A stretch of 64,000 nucleotides of DNA from Vanessa cardui (lineage: Eukaryota; Arthropoda; Insecta; Lepidoptera; Nymphalidae). The DNA is taken from contig NC_061125.1 of the NCBI RefSeq assembly GCF_905220365.1, positions 13,719,831 to 13,783,830 on the forward strand, written 5' to 3'. A program made the translations under genes and the position numbers. This document shows, piece after piece, positions 48,521 to 61,100 of this stretch; position 1 is the stretch's first letter; every line of letters starts with the position of its first letter. The notes below the pieces were generated by a model, which was given only the letters and a program-made list of their open reading frames with translations, did no database searches and had not been told where the DNA came from.

Positions 48521-48780
48521 AGAGATGGTTAGAACTTATGTATCTTAAGCGATGATTACAGTTCCAAACGCAGGCAAAGCACGACTGTGATGTTATGGTC
48601 ATGAAAAAATCATCTCTTACTTGACAATATCTGCGAGGAGGCGAGAGTTTCGTTTCTAGTAAATTCTGCCACATGTTTATCCAACAACACGCATTGGAGC
48701 AGTGTGGTGGAATAAGTTCCAAAACATCTCATCGAAAGGAGAGGAGTTCAGCCCAGTAGTGAAACATTAACAAGCTGTTA
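48521..48780 (+). mobile_element. SINE family A copy 9, degenerate
   Basis: GAGATGGTTAGAAC head with lost A-box bases, B-box remnant AGTTCCAAAC, body CACATGTTTATCCAACAACACGC, and tail CAAGCTGTTACTAC. Old copy lying directly after another repeat (48414-48515). Confidence 0.75.
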
Positions 48781-50571
48781 CTACTAGTACTATTTATTGT
48801 AGATCTGTAAATAATGACACAGAGCGTCTTCGTGTTAAGCAGGTATTTGAAACATTCTTATTCTATTATCAAATTACTGTAAGAAAGTTAAACGTCTCAA
48901 AAACATATGTATATAGATAGACGTGAAGATGATTGAGTTTGGTTTTTAAATTTTATAAATAATTATTTCTGCGATAACAAATTAAAGAACACTATTAGAA
49001 ATTGAACCATTTGAAAATGTTTTTTTCTTTTATTTAATATTATAAACAGGTACTTAACTTTTTGCTATAAAATATTTCGGTAAAGATAACCACTTGGAAT
49101 ACGTAATAAAAAGGAGACTCTTTTAAAAACATTAATTCAACACATTGAAAAAAACAATACATTTTAAGGTATTAAGACTTGGCAGGATAATATGTTTCGT
49201 ATATACTCTATGACTTGATTTACTGAAAATTGGATTTAAGCAAACCCTCTTCAAGGTGGTTATGGGAGGATAGGTTTGGGGGATAAATGTTTAATAGATT
49301 CGTTTTCTAAACTTAAAAATTCAAATTAAAAAAAAGGATTTCTCGGAATTTCGTTTTTTTGTCTCACATTTGAAAATATGAAACATTATGAAACATTTGA
49401 AATAAGGAGACTCTCTCAGGAGAAGGAAAGGAAATATGCATGTATATATGCCGAGTTTCAAATCTGTCTTTTAGGTATAGAAAACCTATGTAGTGACATA
49501 TACAATATTTGCGTACTAGTTAACGTTTACGTTCACGCAGGTGCTCACCGGCCATGGTCGCTTGGGTAGGTTTTTGAAGATAACGTCCTCGCGCCAGGAA
49601 TATGACGTACTATGGACACTGACCGTCATATATAGATAGACTGTACCGCATGGGAGATCCAAAGGTTCCATTCCCTGTTGTAGACGGCGGATATCTGTCA
49701 TTAAAAAGGCAGAAGTGCTGGAAGTATTTGATATCTTTCTGCGAAAATATCATTGCAGAAGATGGGCAACTGTCGATTTGTCGATGTGCGTCGCGAAACA
49801 TGTGATGCCCCTCTAAGAAACAGAGTTGGTTCCGCTGTTTTTAGTGTGTATTCTAGTGTCCCAGGGTGCACCACCATTTCTAGACACCAGTAAATTCCAT
49901 TTCATGTGGTGGAATCGCACAAGACTGTTTTTTACAGACACAAAATCATATTTAATTTCAGAATAAGACTATTTTACTACCTTTACGGGACTTCCTTTTA
50001 GAATCCCCATTCTGTACCAGATGTAGCTTCAAATTTAATATAATCCTGTAAATTAATATTAAAAAACTAGGTACTTGTAAAAGACCACATGAAAAATGTT
50101 ATAGCTTACTTGGACATTTACAATGGTAAGTACAACGAATTAAAAACGTATAAAATTATATACATATCTGTGTAAGTAATTCTTTAATTTCTTATAAAAA
50201 TATTTGTAAGATTCCACGCAAGTATCCCGCTGGTAACGCTCCTGTGCTGGATGAACATCTGTTTCAAATATTATAATTATCTAATATATGCACTAATGCA
50301 ACTTCGACAAGTTACATCCTTATTAATTAATTCATTGATAAATTATTCATAAGCTTCTTGGTAATTAATTCAATATTAACATAATTTTGTTTATGATATA
50401 AGTAATCTGTGTTAATTATAAATTATAATAATAAAGGTTAAATGATATTCAAACACTGTTGCCAGTAATAAAATAAATAGTAAATTGATTAAACATTTCA
50501 TTACAAAATTCTATGTACGTTAAGAAAGGTAATTTTTTTTTTTTTGATTCTGAGACATAAAATAATATATG
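48781..50571. other. Gene-free stretch with a GC-elevated block at 49510-49920
   Basis: 49510-49920 is the most GC-rich block outside the LSD1 exons. Overlapping minus-strand ORFs (61 and 63 codons) occupy part of it, without known motifs. It may be an old transposon fragment. The rest is AT-rich. Confidence 0.4.
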
Positions 50572-50815
50572 TTATACGGGGTAGCTTTAAGGTACTGTTT
50601 CGGGACGGTACCATGCGAAAGCGATCCTGTAATTTCCGTCGAAGTGGGAGAAGGTACCACTGGTTGTTATTGGGTATTCCAGCATACGAGTGCACCAAAC
50701 ACGAACATACACTTTATTGGGGGCGGGGGACTCCAAATGCATAACGCACTTATCCAACGAGAATAAGAAGTGTGTAAGGTACTGTAGACAGGTACGGAAG
50801 GTAGTAGTTGTAGTT
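50572..50815 (+). repeat. Interspersed repeat family F, GC-rich
   Basis: GGTACCACTGGTTGTTATTG, GAGTGCACCAAACACGAACA, GGGGGCGGGGGACTCC and GAATAAGAAGTGTGTAAGG. I recognise this as a widespread lepidopteran repeat but cannot name its class. Small ORFs on both strands here are artefacts. Confidence 0.65.
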
Positions 50816-51223
50816 CGAATAGGAGTTACCTTCGTCTGAAACCTATTTGTACAATCAGCTCATCCTTTCCATTCAAAAATGTGACAAACCCAACATTGAA
50901 AACGTATAAAATTCAAGTTCGTAGTGCCATTATATCAGCTAGTATGGTATTTAACTTAAACAAAAAAATAATTCTATATATTTCGACGGAAAAATATCTA
51001 AAATCTATAAAAATAATTTATTTATAGACTTTTCCAACCAAAAGAGGGTCAAATAAGAATAGACAACATTGGCACCGAAATGACACGGTATCATTGGTCG
51101 AGGTATCTTGAATAATCTATGATATTCACTATGGATTTGCGACAAAATGTCGTTTGGAACGTCAACGAAGCTATTATCGGAACTTTGGATCTAAATTAAA
51201 AATATACATATATAAGTACTTGC

Positions 51224-51499
51224 AGAGCCGAGATGACCCAGTGGTTAGAACGCGTGCATCTTAACCGATGATTGTTGGTTCAAACCCAGGCAGCAACAGT
51301 AAATATGCATATGCTTAATTTGTGTTTATAACTCATATCGAGCTCGTGAAGGTAAACATCACGAGGAAACCTACATGTGTCTAATTTTATAGAAAATCTG
51401 ACACTTGTGTATTTCACCAACCCGTATTAGAACAGCGTGGCCGGAATATATTCCGAACCTTTTCCTATAATAATAATTTACAGGCTGCTGTTGTTATTG
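51224..51499 (+). mobile_element. SINE family A copy 10
   Basis: Head GAGCCGAGATGACCCAGTGG, B box GGTTCAAACCC, and an imperfect tail CTGCTGTTGTTATTG. Good copy with an internal deletion near the 3' end. Confidence 0.9.
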
Positions 51500-51960
51500 T
51501 TATAAACAGTTAATTGGAATAGTGCCTTTTTATAAACACATATAGCAATCAAGAACTGTTACCAGAGAACAATATAGTTGTTTAACTTTATTCCTACTTC
51601 GATTGGAAACATTTATAACAAAAAAAATCAAGATTTTCAAGTTAGTATAAATAACAAAATTATATCAACGGTTGCATTAAACGTTGAGAAGGTAGCTTAA
51701 TAAAACCTACAACCCGTCTAATTAAAAATACATTTACAAACGCCGAATTAATAACCTCCCTCATTTTAAACGGCTAACAAAATAGCTTCCGTTAATTATA
51801 ACCCTACCAAATTAAAAATTCACTAACACCGTTCGCTCATTAGCAAAACAGATCTCTCACTGTTAAAACTCACTAATACCTTGTCACTTGTTAAACGAAA
51901 TCTTATGCAAACAAATGTATTATCTTGATGCATAATTGCTGGGGGCCGTTGTTATATAAA

Positions 51961-52190
51961 ACTAGCGACCCGCCCCGGCTTCGCACCGGTGCAATGATAT
52001 GACATCACAGTAGAAACATCAAAAATGTCAAAGTTTCTTTACGAATTTGTCCATATATAAAACCTTCTCGAATTACTCTATCTATAAAAAAAACGCATCA
52101 AAATCCGTTGCGTAGTTTAAAAGATTTAATCATACATAGGGATATAGGGACAGAAAAAGCGACTTTGTTTTATACTACGTAATGATGTAA
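51961..52190 (+). repeat. Interspersed repeat family C copy 1
   Basis: Opens CCGCCCCGGCTTCGCACCGG and ends ATAGGGACAGAAAAAGCGAC. This recurrent lepidopteran repeat type is known to me by sequence only. A related stretch at 52378-52440 is shared with copy 2, so the full unit may be longer. Confidence 0.75.
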
Positions 52191-52440
52191 AGTTGGAGCT
52201 TGATACAAATTGCTCGTACTCCCGATATTAATACCTCGTTTGTTGGACTCACTACGCAGCTATTTTTCTAAAGCTAACACCGTAAGGTTAATTGTAACTA
52301 AGCGCTCGGACAGAGAAAGGCGTGCAGCCGGTCTCATGGATGTTATAAATGAAAGATTATTATTAGTTTTTATAAGCTTAGATTTATTAGTACATTCGAT
52401 CACAATTAATTGAGAATTAAATCGTTGGAATACATGATCA

Positions 52441-53245
52441 GTTGAGGTTAAAATATTTTAATAATTGTTCCTTAAGAGTGGCTGATGAGACCTAAGTCGG
52501 TGAATTATTATCATTATATTGTTAATAATGTATTATTATTACCATGTGATAAGAAGAAATAAACCGATTTTGGTCACAGTGATTCTGTAAGATGACAGTT
52601 GTTCTATATCCAAATATGCACTCATATTTTTGATGCAAATCCAGTTCGTCTGATTCCATAGGTCTGTTACTTATAGGATTTTGTTAACTATGAAAAAAGC
52701 ACTATTTGATTGTTCTTATACAATATATACTGCTTTTTCTTAACTGATAAGTAACTGAGTTGAATTCGCTCGGATTGAAACTTGCACATTGTAATAAATT
52801 TCACTTTTTTTTTATTGGGTTCAATTCGCACTTCAATCACATATCATACTAATAATATGTTACTGTAAGTTGTTTATTTGTTAGTCAATAATAAAAAAAA
52901 TATGAGACTATTTGTCGCTCTCGGCTTCGTTCGCGTTTAAGGCCTTGTTTAATACCAAATTTTACAAAATTCAGTTCAACGTTTGAAACGTGTAAAAACA
53001 ACAGACAGCATTTACAGACGCATTTAAAAAATAAGTGTAGACATATAATATTTATTAACAATTTAGTATGAGAAATAATTTACATATGATTTATGGCAGA
53101 CATTCGAAATATTTTCTATTAACTAACTTGCAGCTGCGCCGTATTAAAAAAGAAACAAAATTTTTGACGTGTATTTGTGTTCAACGCTTTGTATTAAAGT
53201 ATCGTTTTTTAAATAAAATTATTTGAACGATCTGTCAAATGCCAG
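52441..53245. other. No gene or clear repeat
   Basis: AT-rich sequence between the two family C copies. Nothing supported. Confidence 0.5.
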
Positions 53246-53560
53246 TAGATTATTTATTACTAGCGCCCCGGCTTCGCACGGGTGCTAGTAATAAATAATC
53301 TAAACTACAAACTAAATAATCTAATACTGATACTAAACATACTAAAAAATTTGTTCATTTACGACATCAAATTACAAACTACTAAAATTATCACTGATTC
53401 TTTATTATATTGTCCACGTATTATATACAAAAATCTTCCTCTCGAATCACTCTATCTAATACAAAGAACCGCATCAAAATCCCTTTACGTAGTTTTAAAG
53501 ATTTAATCCTACATATGGATATAGGGACAGAGAAGGCGACTTTGTTTTGACTATGTAGTA
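53246..53560 (+). repeat. Interspersed repeat family C copy 2 with 19-bp-arm hairpin at its start
   Basis: GCGCCCCGGCTTCGCACGGG to ATAGGGACAGAGAAGGCGAC, same order and orientation as copy 1 about 1.3 kb away. The first 57 bp form a perfect 19-bp inverted repeat around the GC-rich start. Confidence 0.75.
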
Positions 53561-54371
53561 AAGAAATATTTGATTTTAAACGAACTAAATAAAAGGAAGC
53601 AATTCTATTATTACTCGTTCAAGGCTAAGTGCTTGCGTTCAGTTAACAATGAGAAAAAATGTTACGTTTAAAAATACTCAATTAACCCGAGTTTTATCTT
53701 TCGTGTTAATCAATGGGCGTGGACTAGTATAATCTATTCAATAATCAAACAAAGTAAGATGAAAATCGTATGCAATTAAAAATCAACTATATTCCAATAC
53801 GATTATAGTTTATTTTTCGATATCAGTTTTAGCAACTTGTTATATTTACAAATTTGAGTAACTAGTCTAAGCAAACTAGAGTTTTATAACGACTTTAGAT
53901 TTATTGGTACATCCTAACACAATTAATTTAGAATTAAGACGTTAGAAAATATAAGAGCCGCTTCGCTTGAACAATTACATTTTTTATTTTTAAATATAGC
54001 TTGAAATGACGCAATACGTAATTACGATAGTTTTTTTTATGACTTTATTAGCAAAGATCTATTTTATTCAGCCTTAATGTGATAGAGAAGAGTAGTTACG
54101 GTCTTTGACAATTAATTCGTCTTCGACCTCCGATTCTCCCTTAGACGATTTAATTGTGCCTTATATATCAACGAAAGTAAGATGAACCAATATCCGAATT
54201 CGCAGACTCCTGATGAATTTTACATCAATATCAAATAAATAAAATTTCAAATTTATGGATACATTTTTTTTTATTTAGCCCGTCTGATTTATTACGACCT
54301 GCTTCTAATTTATTCTATCGATAAACAGCACAAGAAAGACTAAATATTATATTTTACAGATTCGATTTGTC

Positions 54372-54529
54372 CCATTTGCTATCGAAACACTGCCCTTGGA
54401 GTAGTGGTGCAAAAAGCTTCATCAAAAGTATAACACCTCGCCTTATTGCCTCCACTGGTGACAGGAGGCTCAGACGATCGGATTTGCGATTGGGGAAATG
54501 CTGCTAGTTTTCTTGCCACCATTCCACGC
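54372..54529 (+). repeat. Interspersed repeat family G copy 2
   Basis: Plus orientation. Blocks CATTTGCTATCGAAACAC, GCCCTTGGAGTAGTGGTG, TTGCCTCCACTGGTGACAGG and GAAATGCTGCTAG pair with 18517-18705. No ORF. Confidence 0.7.
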
Positions 54530-55183
54530 AATCAAAATATATACAGTTATCATTTTCAATTCATATTTGTATATATTTAAGCACTTTAAGCTATTTTTTA
54601 TATCAATAAATATATTGTATTTATTTACGGTATATCTAACCCAATATAAAGTTTTCGTCATCCAAAATTATTTTTATAAATATTTTAAATTAAATCAATA
54701 TTTAAGTCAAAGTCGCCGTAAACACTTTCGGAATGACACTATGTACATATATTGGACTACTTTCATCAGATAAGGCTGCAACAATTCACACTGGTCGTAT
54801 TCAATTTGCCGGCAGCGTTGTTGAAAAATAATTAAAAATGTAATTAAAAAGCCCACATAAATCCGTCAATACCCCGCCCAGCACGTAAACACGACCAACT
54901 ATGAATAAATATACGGTTTTTTTTAAGCCGTAATTGTATTTTATGCTTCCGAATTAAGTTTCACTACATTTGTTTAAAGTAATAGATATTACGAAATATT
55001 TCATTTATCAAGCGTTCAGGTATAAAGTGACTATTTTATTTTACAGTATTATAATTATTTCAAATGTGGAAGTAAGAACGGCATGACGCTCTCTTATGCA
55101 TTTACTTACTTATGTATGCGTGTTATATACTTATTCGAATTTATTTGTATTGTTGAAGATTTTATTCAGTTCTATGGTAGTAG

Positions 55184-55240
55184 GATCGCCTAGTGATTTA
55201 TAGTCGCAGGTTCAATCCTGAGGCTACTTGCCCTATGCTA
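55184..55240 (+). repeat. tRNA-like fragment
   Basis: ATCGCCTAGTGATTTATAG followed by CAGGTTCAATCCTGAGG, resembling an A/B box pair. Short, with no recognisable body. Confidence 0.5.
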
Positions 55241-56089
55241 GGTGCTCAATCTACGGAAAGTCCTCTTGATGGAAAGTTATCACCGTCACCCATATATCCT
55301 TGAAACATAAGGGAAGTTTACTGATACAATTTCAGTCTTGGAATAACTTTTTTTTTTTTTTTCTACTTTATTGTTAAGGGTTTTTTTATCCATCTGGCAT
55401 GTCAAACCCATCATAACTTAAGCTATATACACATCAACTTATATTTAAGTAATTAATTTCCAGCATAAAATTATTGATGAATAGACAACATCTTGCATAT
55501 TGCTCTAGCCACGTCAGACGTGTGATCAGTCAAGGCGCTTTGCATTATACCGACGTTGATTTTATTTAAGTTAAAACTATTCATCAATATAATAATAATA
55601 ATAATGGAATAACTTGTAATTGATGATTGTAATGTCCCATATAGGCTCCTGGAAAACCTAATGAGGTAATTCTACAATTCTTGCAAATCCTACTATGATT
55701 ACGTAAATAATATGACTATATTATTATCCAATTTCCAAAATACTTAAATATGAAGGTTACGATCAATGGCATATATCAAATATTACATTTTTCCTTGTAT
55801 AATATTAGTATCAGTACAAATGTTGACAATAAACTAACGAACTAGTCATAAAATACTATAACACTTTTGAAATATCATATAATAATGATTTTTTATTTCA
55901 TTTCAATGTAATATAAATGACAGAGACAGCACTTGAATCTACAAAATTAATGATATCACTTTTTATAGTTCGTTTTAATGGAAGTACGGGTGGAGACAGG
56001 TGTGTTTTTATAATTGAGTTACCCAATATGCTTTTAATGCAACGTATTTTTATATTAATTATTTTAGCAAGATAAACGAAAAATAAGAC

Positions 56090-56180
56090 AAGAGATGGCT
56101 CAGTGGTTAGAACGTGGACTCAAAAGATGATTGCGGGTTCAAATCCAGATAAGCTTCTGAATTTTTCATATGCTTGTCAT
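56090..56180 (+). mobile_element. SINE family A copy 11, head only
   Basis: Only the tRNA-like head remains: GAGATGGCTCAGTGGTTAGA and GGGTTCAAATCCAG. The body is lost after about 56180. Confidence 0.75.
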
Positions 56181-57985
56181 TGTCAAATTTTCATTGTATA
56201 AAAAAATAATTTAAAAGGATTAATGACGTCTGAAGGACGGACTCTTATGTAAAAATATTACTTTTATTAATTATTAGTTAAATTAAAAATACGTACGTTA
56301 AATCGCCTATATTATAATGCGTCTAAATTAAATAAAAAAAAAAAAAAAAAAAAAGGTATATTACTATTTTGTAGAAAAAAAAAAAACATTTATTACAAAA
56401 ATCTATTTATTGCTGATACACAAACATTTTTCTTAAAACTAATTAGCGATACTATTATTATAGAATCGAAGTAGAAGTCATTACAATTTTAAAACAATAG
56501 TTACTCTTTGCTGTGAGACCTTTTTGTACCATCTTATTCTATTTTTATTATTACGGATATGAAAGCTCAAATCATTTAAAAAAATAACAACAATAACATT
56601 TTATTGTCACAAAATACGCTTTAAATATAAATAGTGAAATTACTAATTTATTAAACCATCACAAATAAATCCTTCATTAAAACTGACAAGAACTAAAAAT
56701 TAATTAATTTTAATCTGCATGTTACGAGCAAATTAAACTTTTAAATATATATTCGAAAACCACAGATTAAAAATAACTTTACAAATAAAAAAATATAGCT
56801 AATCGAATTTTGAAAATAGAACTCAGTTTTAATTAAATCGCAGAGCGTAGGTGAGTCTAAATATATTTGATGCTAGCGTCCCTTCATCATGACCTGTGTA
56901 GTGTTCGTTAAATAACAATAATAAACTAAGCCAGCATTAATTAAAACATCGCTCTTAACTAGCGATGAACTTACACTTTTAAATCTCATTTTTTAATTTA
57001 AAATTTTATTCTACGATGTTAACTGACGATAAAAGTTGCTTTCCTGCAATCTTCTTGAATAATTACGATTATTTTCTTTTCTATGTGTGCATATTCATAC
57101 ACATCTAAAACTTCACAAATACAATGTTTCTATATAATTATGTAACCTATTTTAGTACTTACAAATTCTATCACACATGAGACACAAGACTTTATTAAAT
57201 ATCAAGTTTTATTAATCATATTAAATTAAATCATCATTTAGAAAGTTTCAGAAAAAAGTCCTTAAAATGAATAAATCCTTTAGTTCACGCTGTTTCGTTA
57301 GACATGCTTTTATATAAAACCTCATTTTCAAATAAGAGAATTGAAAGAAGTAATTCCATATAAAATCTCAATTCAATACGGTACCGATAGAATCATAAGT
57401 TTCTAAGAAGATACTATGACTATAAATACAAATGCATTTTCATTTATAAAAGGAATTTGTTCCCTTGCTATTTGTATTATTAAATTTGAAACGACAAGGA
57501 CAGCATAACATCGATAACATAAGAATAAAAAAGAGGTACCGTTAGCATAAAAAGTTGTGAAATACAACTACATATTACGTAGAGTCAGATTACGTCACAA
57601 AACACAACAAATTAAAGCCAATTAAAATTGAACTAATACTTAAAAATAAAACGCACACATTGAAAAAAATATTAAGCTTTACTCAAGCAAATACGATCAT
57701 ATATAGTCTAGTAACCATCTACATCAAGTTTATAGTCAAATACTTACTTGTTAAACTCGTGTCATTTATGAAATACATCTAATAGTAACTATGACACTAT
57801 ACTATATAAATCTTAAACGTACACATTACTCGCTTGCGTAGACATTAAAAAAAAGTATCAGTCATAAAAAAAAAAATCAAGAAGTCAAAAAATTAGTATT
57901 TGAAATTATGATGACAGAAAGTAACTTCAGATAAGTCAGTCTAATTATTGTTCTTACGTGTCATCCTAATTTGCCCATTTGTCCA

Positions 57986-58140
57986 TCAAGCATGATTCGC
58001 TGCAGCTGTAGCGGCTGCAACGCTCGCGTTCGTTATTGGAGGCTGAGGTATCAGAAGATCGGCGAGCCGTCCAGCTTCACGGAGACCAGAGAGGAAAGCG
58101 CCGTGAACGGTCGCTGGATAATTACGCATCGTATGTTCAC
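57986..58140 (-). CDS. Su(var)3-3: LSD1 terminal exon: GEHT motif and stop
   Basis: 155 nt, acceptor AG at 58141-58142. It encodes the FAD-binding GEHTMRNYPATVHGAFLSGL (E801 equivalent at 58136-58138, T810 equivalent at 58109-58111), then LREAGRLADLL and a short Pro/Ala-rich tail. Stop TGA at 57986-57988. The 3' UTR continues toward lower coordinates. Several TTTATT (minus-strand AATAAA) sites lie below 57600, and I cannot choose the real poly(A) signal. Confidence 0.96.
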
Positions 58141-61100
58141 CTGTCAATGTCAAAATGTACAATTAAGAAATATTAATCTAAATAATTAAATGTTGAAATA
58201 CATATATCTCTAGTTTGGAAAAAAATACTTTATACTTTGTCATCATTATTAACTTCATTTTGTGTTTGTTTCTTGGATTAAAAGGGTAATGATTTCTTGA
58301 AAAATCTTAATTATGAAATACATATCTATTGAAAGTGCCTGTAAATTTCCCATTTAAGGACTAAGGCTTCCTCTCCCATTGATAAGAGGGTTTGAAGCAA
58401 TTTCCACCACGCTGTTCCAATGTGGGTTGTTGGAATTCACATGTGGCAGAATTTCGACAAAATTTGCATGTGTCTTAAATGCAAGTTTCCTCACGAAGTT
58501 TTCCTTAACCACCGAGCACGAGATGAAGTTTAAAGACAACTTAAGCACATATATATAGTTGTGCTTTACCTGGGTTTAGACCCGAAATCATCGATTAAGA
58601 TGCACGTGATCTAATCACTGTGCCATCTCAACTAATAATATCAATTACTAATATTAAATTTCCATTTTAGTTATTTACGTAAATTCATTTCTGGTTAAAA
58701 TCAGTGGCCGATTTTAGAATCGTCAAACGTAAATCAAATATTGAAAATGAAGCTGTCCTTCGATTGACTAATTTTAGATGCGATGATAAATAATTAATCC
58801 CGATCGGAACGAAAGGTCGCTCTGAATTTTAATTGTCATTTTTGTGCATCTGATAAATCCGAATACCTGCGATAATGGTTTGTCAATATTATTTCGCTTA
58901 ATTTTATCAAGATCTGTTAGCTTGGTTTTAAACAAACAAAAGTTTCCATATTAAAATGTTTTTTTTTACATTCGATGAAACATAATAAAATACATTTCAA
59001 CAGCAGCCTGTAATTTCCTACTGCTGGGCTAAGCCCTGCTCTCCCTTTGAGCATTAAGCACTTGAATATTCAGGGGTTTTTGCCTGGGTTTGAACCCGTA
59101 ATCATCGGTTAAGATGCACGCGTTCCAACCACTGGGGCATCTCGACTCATATAAAAAAATACATTTAAACGGCATAAATTAATGGACATTCTTTTTTTGA
59201 TAGAAATATTGCTATACCGTAAATTATTACTTACCAGCAAAGAATAATCTGTTATCACCAGACGAGTCAGGAACTGGTGCTGCTAGAAGATCATAATCAG
59301 TTCCAGAGGAACCAACTGCAACAAAGCTGTAGGAACCTCGAGCGAACGGGTCTGCACGCCATCTAATGACCAAAAAGGTTTAAGGTTGACTCCAAGAAAA
59401 TATAACTTGCACGGTCATGATATTTGGTAAATCTAGAACATTAGTAAAGTATCACTTTTAAATTTTTAAGAAATTGTTCAAAATTCTTCCCAGTAGAGTG
59501 TATTGAACATACATGGAATTTATCCTGAATTCTGTTCTAAAAGATGTATTTACTGGTTCCGTTAAAGGAATCGCAAGACACGACGTAAATCCCAAAGATA
59601 TTTACGACGCTGGCCGACATTTACCATAAGACTTTTCAATAATGCAAAGGTTGCTTTACCGCAAACATTTTAATAACCCAAATAACGAGTATAATGTCAT
59701 ATTCAAGAGACAAAACAATACAAATAGTCCGTATTGTATGCATAAACGGAACATTCCGTGAGCAAATTTTGTGATCGCTACCTATTGTTTGTTTTGAAGA
59801 CAGCAGAAGACTTGACAGAAGTAACGTAATGCCAATTTGTGGGCACGCAATGCAACATTTAGAAAGTCAAATACTTTTTAGACACTTAAGGTTGAAGTAC
59901 CAAAGGGCGATTAACACACAATTGTGGCAACGCAAATTTACATCGGTCCAGTTTATGTCCGCCGGACAACAGACCAGCTTTGTGAACTGCATACAAAATG
60001 CGTAGTATTGTAAATACTAGGTTGAAAGGCCGGCGCATGTCTACGTCACGGGGTAATGGAATTTATTAACATAACAACTCGTATTGCTTAGTATTGGACA
60101 TATATCGAGTAATTTAGGTATTGCTGTGAAATCGAAAAGGAATTTAGCGTTTCGATTTATTTTCGAACTGTTTCTTTTATTTATTATTGAATCTATTGAT
60201 GTTACTTAAGATCTTATAATACTCAAATTGATTTTAGTCTAGTGGCCATACATAGCTATTCAAAATCACATTTCGTAATTTTCAAAATGTAACAAATGTT
60301 ACTGGAAATCCATGGCTTGTAAAGTATGATCATACAATAGAATTCTGTCATAAATTAAAAGAAAAGAGATAACATCGTTTGAAAATATGAAAATAAGAAT
60401 AATTTATCGACTTTGCGAAATCGGAAACGTGGCGTTATAAACTTATCCTTACTTCTTGTGCATATACAATGATAATAGCAGATTATATCAACGCGATCAA
60501 TGTTACTATGTATACATGAAACTGCACACAAATTAACAGTTTTAAAAATATTAATTTTTCTAGTTAAATTTCTCACCTTGTTACCACACACTCTTTCGGC
60601 TGTGGAACAGCTGCGTGTCCGAAGATACTCTTGAGCACGGCGATACAACGACCGACAATGACGTCATCAGTCACGTTCTCCATCACGGCCGCGGCTTCAC
60701 CCGCCACCAGCGCGAGGAGTACCGGAGCACTATATAAATTCCAAAACAGGAACAGCTCACCTGTTCGTGACAGTTAATATTAAATACTATTTGGCATAAT
60801 TTTCCCGAAACGCTCATCAAAATCTTTTTAACTAATTTCAATATTAGAATAGACGATGACTCAATACCTACCCAACCAGAGTTTAATCTTACCATTAGTG
60901 AAGAGGTTAATCATTACAGAAATTAACGTAGTTTCATAATCATTGAATAGAGACTCACTACCTATATAAAAACTGCTTTGAAAGAAAGCATAGCGGGTGT
61001 TGCTTAACTATAACCAACATTACAAACATTGTTTATTTCAATATACATAGGTCACTAGATCACATAAATATTACAACAAGAACTGAAAGTACGTAGTAGA

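Larger units (their letters stand above)
53561..57985. other. AT-rich region downstream of LSD1, including its 3' UTR
   Basis: 53890-53960 echoes 52378-52440. A T run at about 55348-55362 begins sequence that may be a minus-strand retroposed fragment up to about 55600. A run of about 20 A lies at 56335-56354. The LSD1 3' UTR occupies an unknown part below 57985. No further coding sequence seen. Confidence 0.5.

Noticed and set aside
57971..58189. Cys-rich plus-strand ORF
   Set aside because: Antisense shadow of the last LSD1 exon.
60355..60648. 97-codon minus ORF overlapping an LSD1 exon
   Set aside because: It reads the 3' part of the exon in a different frame and runs into the intron; the LSD1 frame is the conserved one.
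60730..60731. Alternative acceptor site for the third visible LSD1 exon
   Set aside because: It would delete the conserved LFLFWNLY stretch; the acceptor at 60761-60762 keeps it and fits the phase of the upstream exon.
60683..60895. 70-codon minus ORF overlapping an LSD1 exon
   Set aside because: Out-of-frame shadow spanning the acceptor at 60761; no motif.
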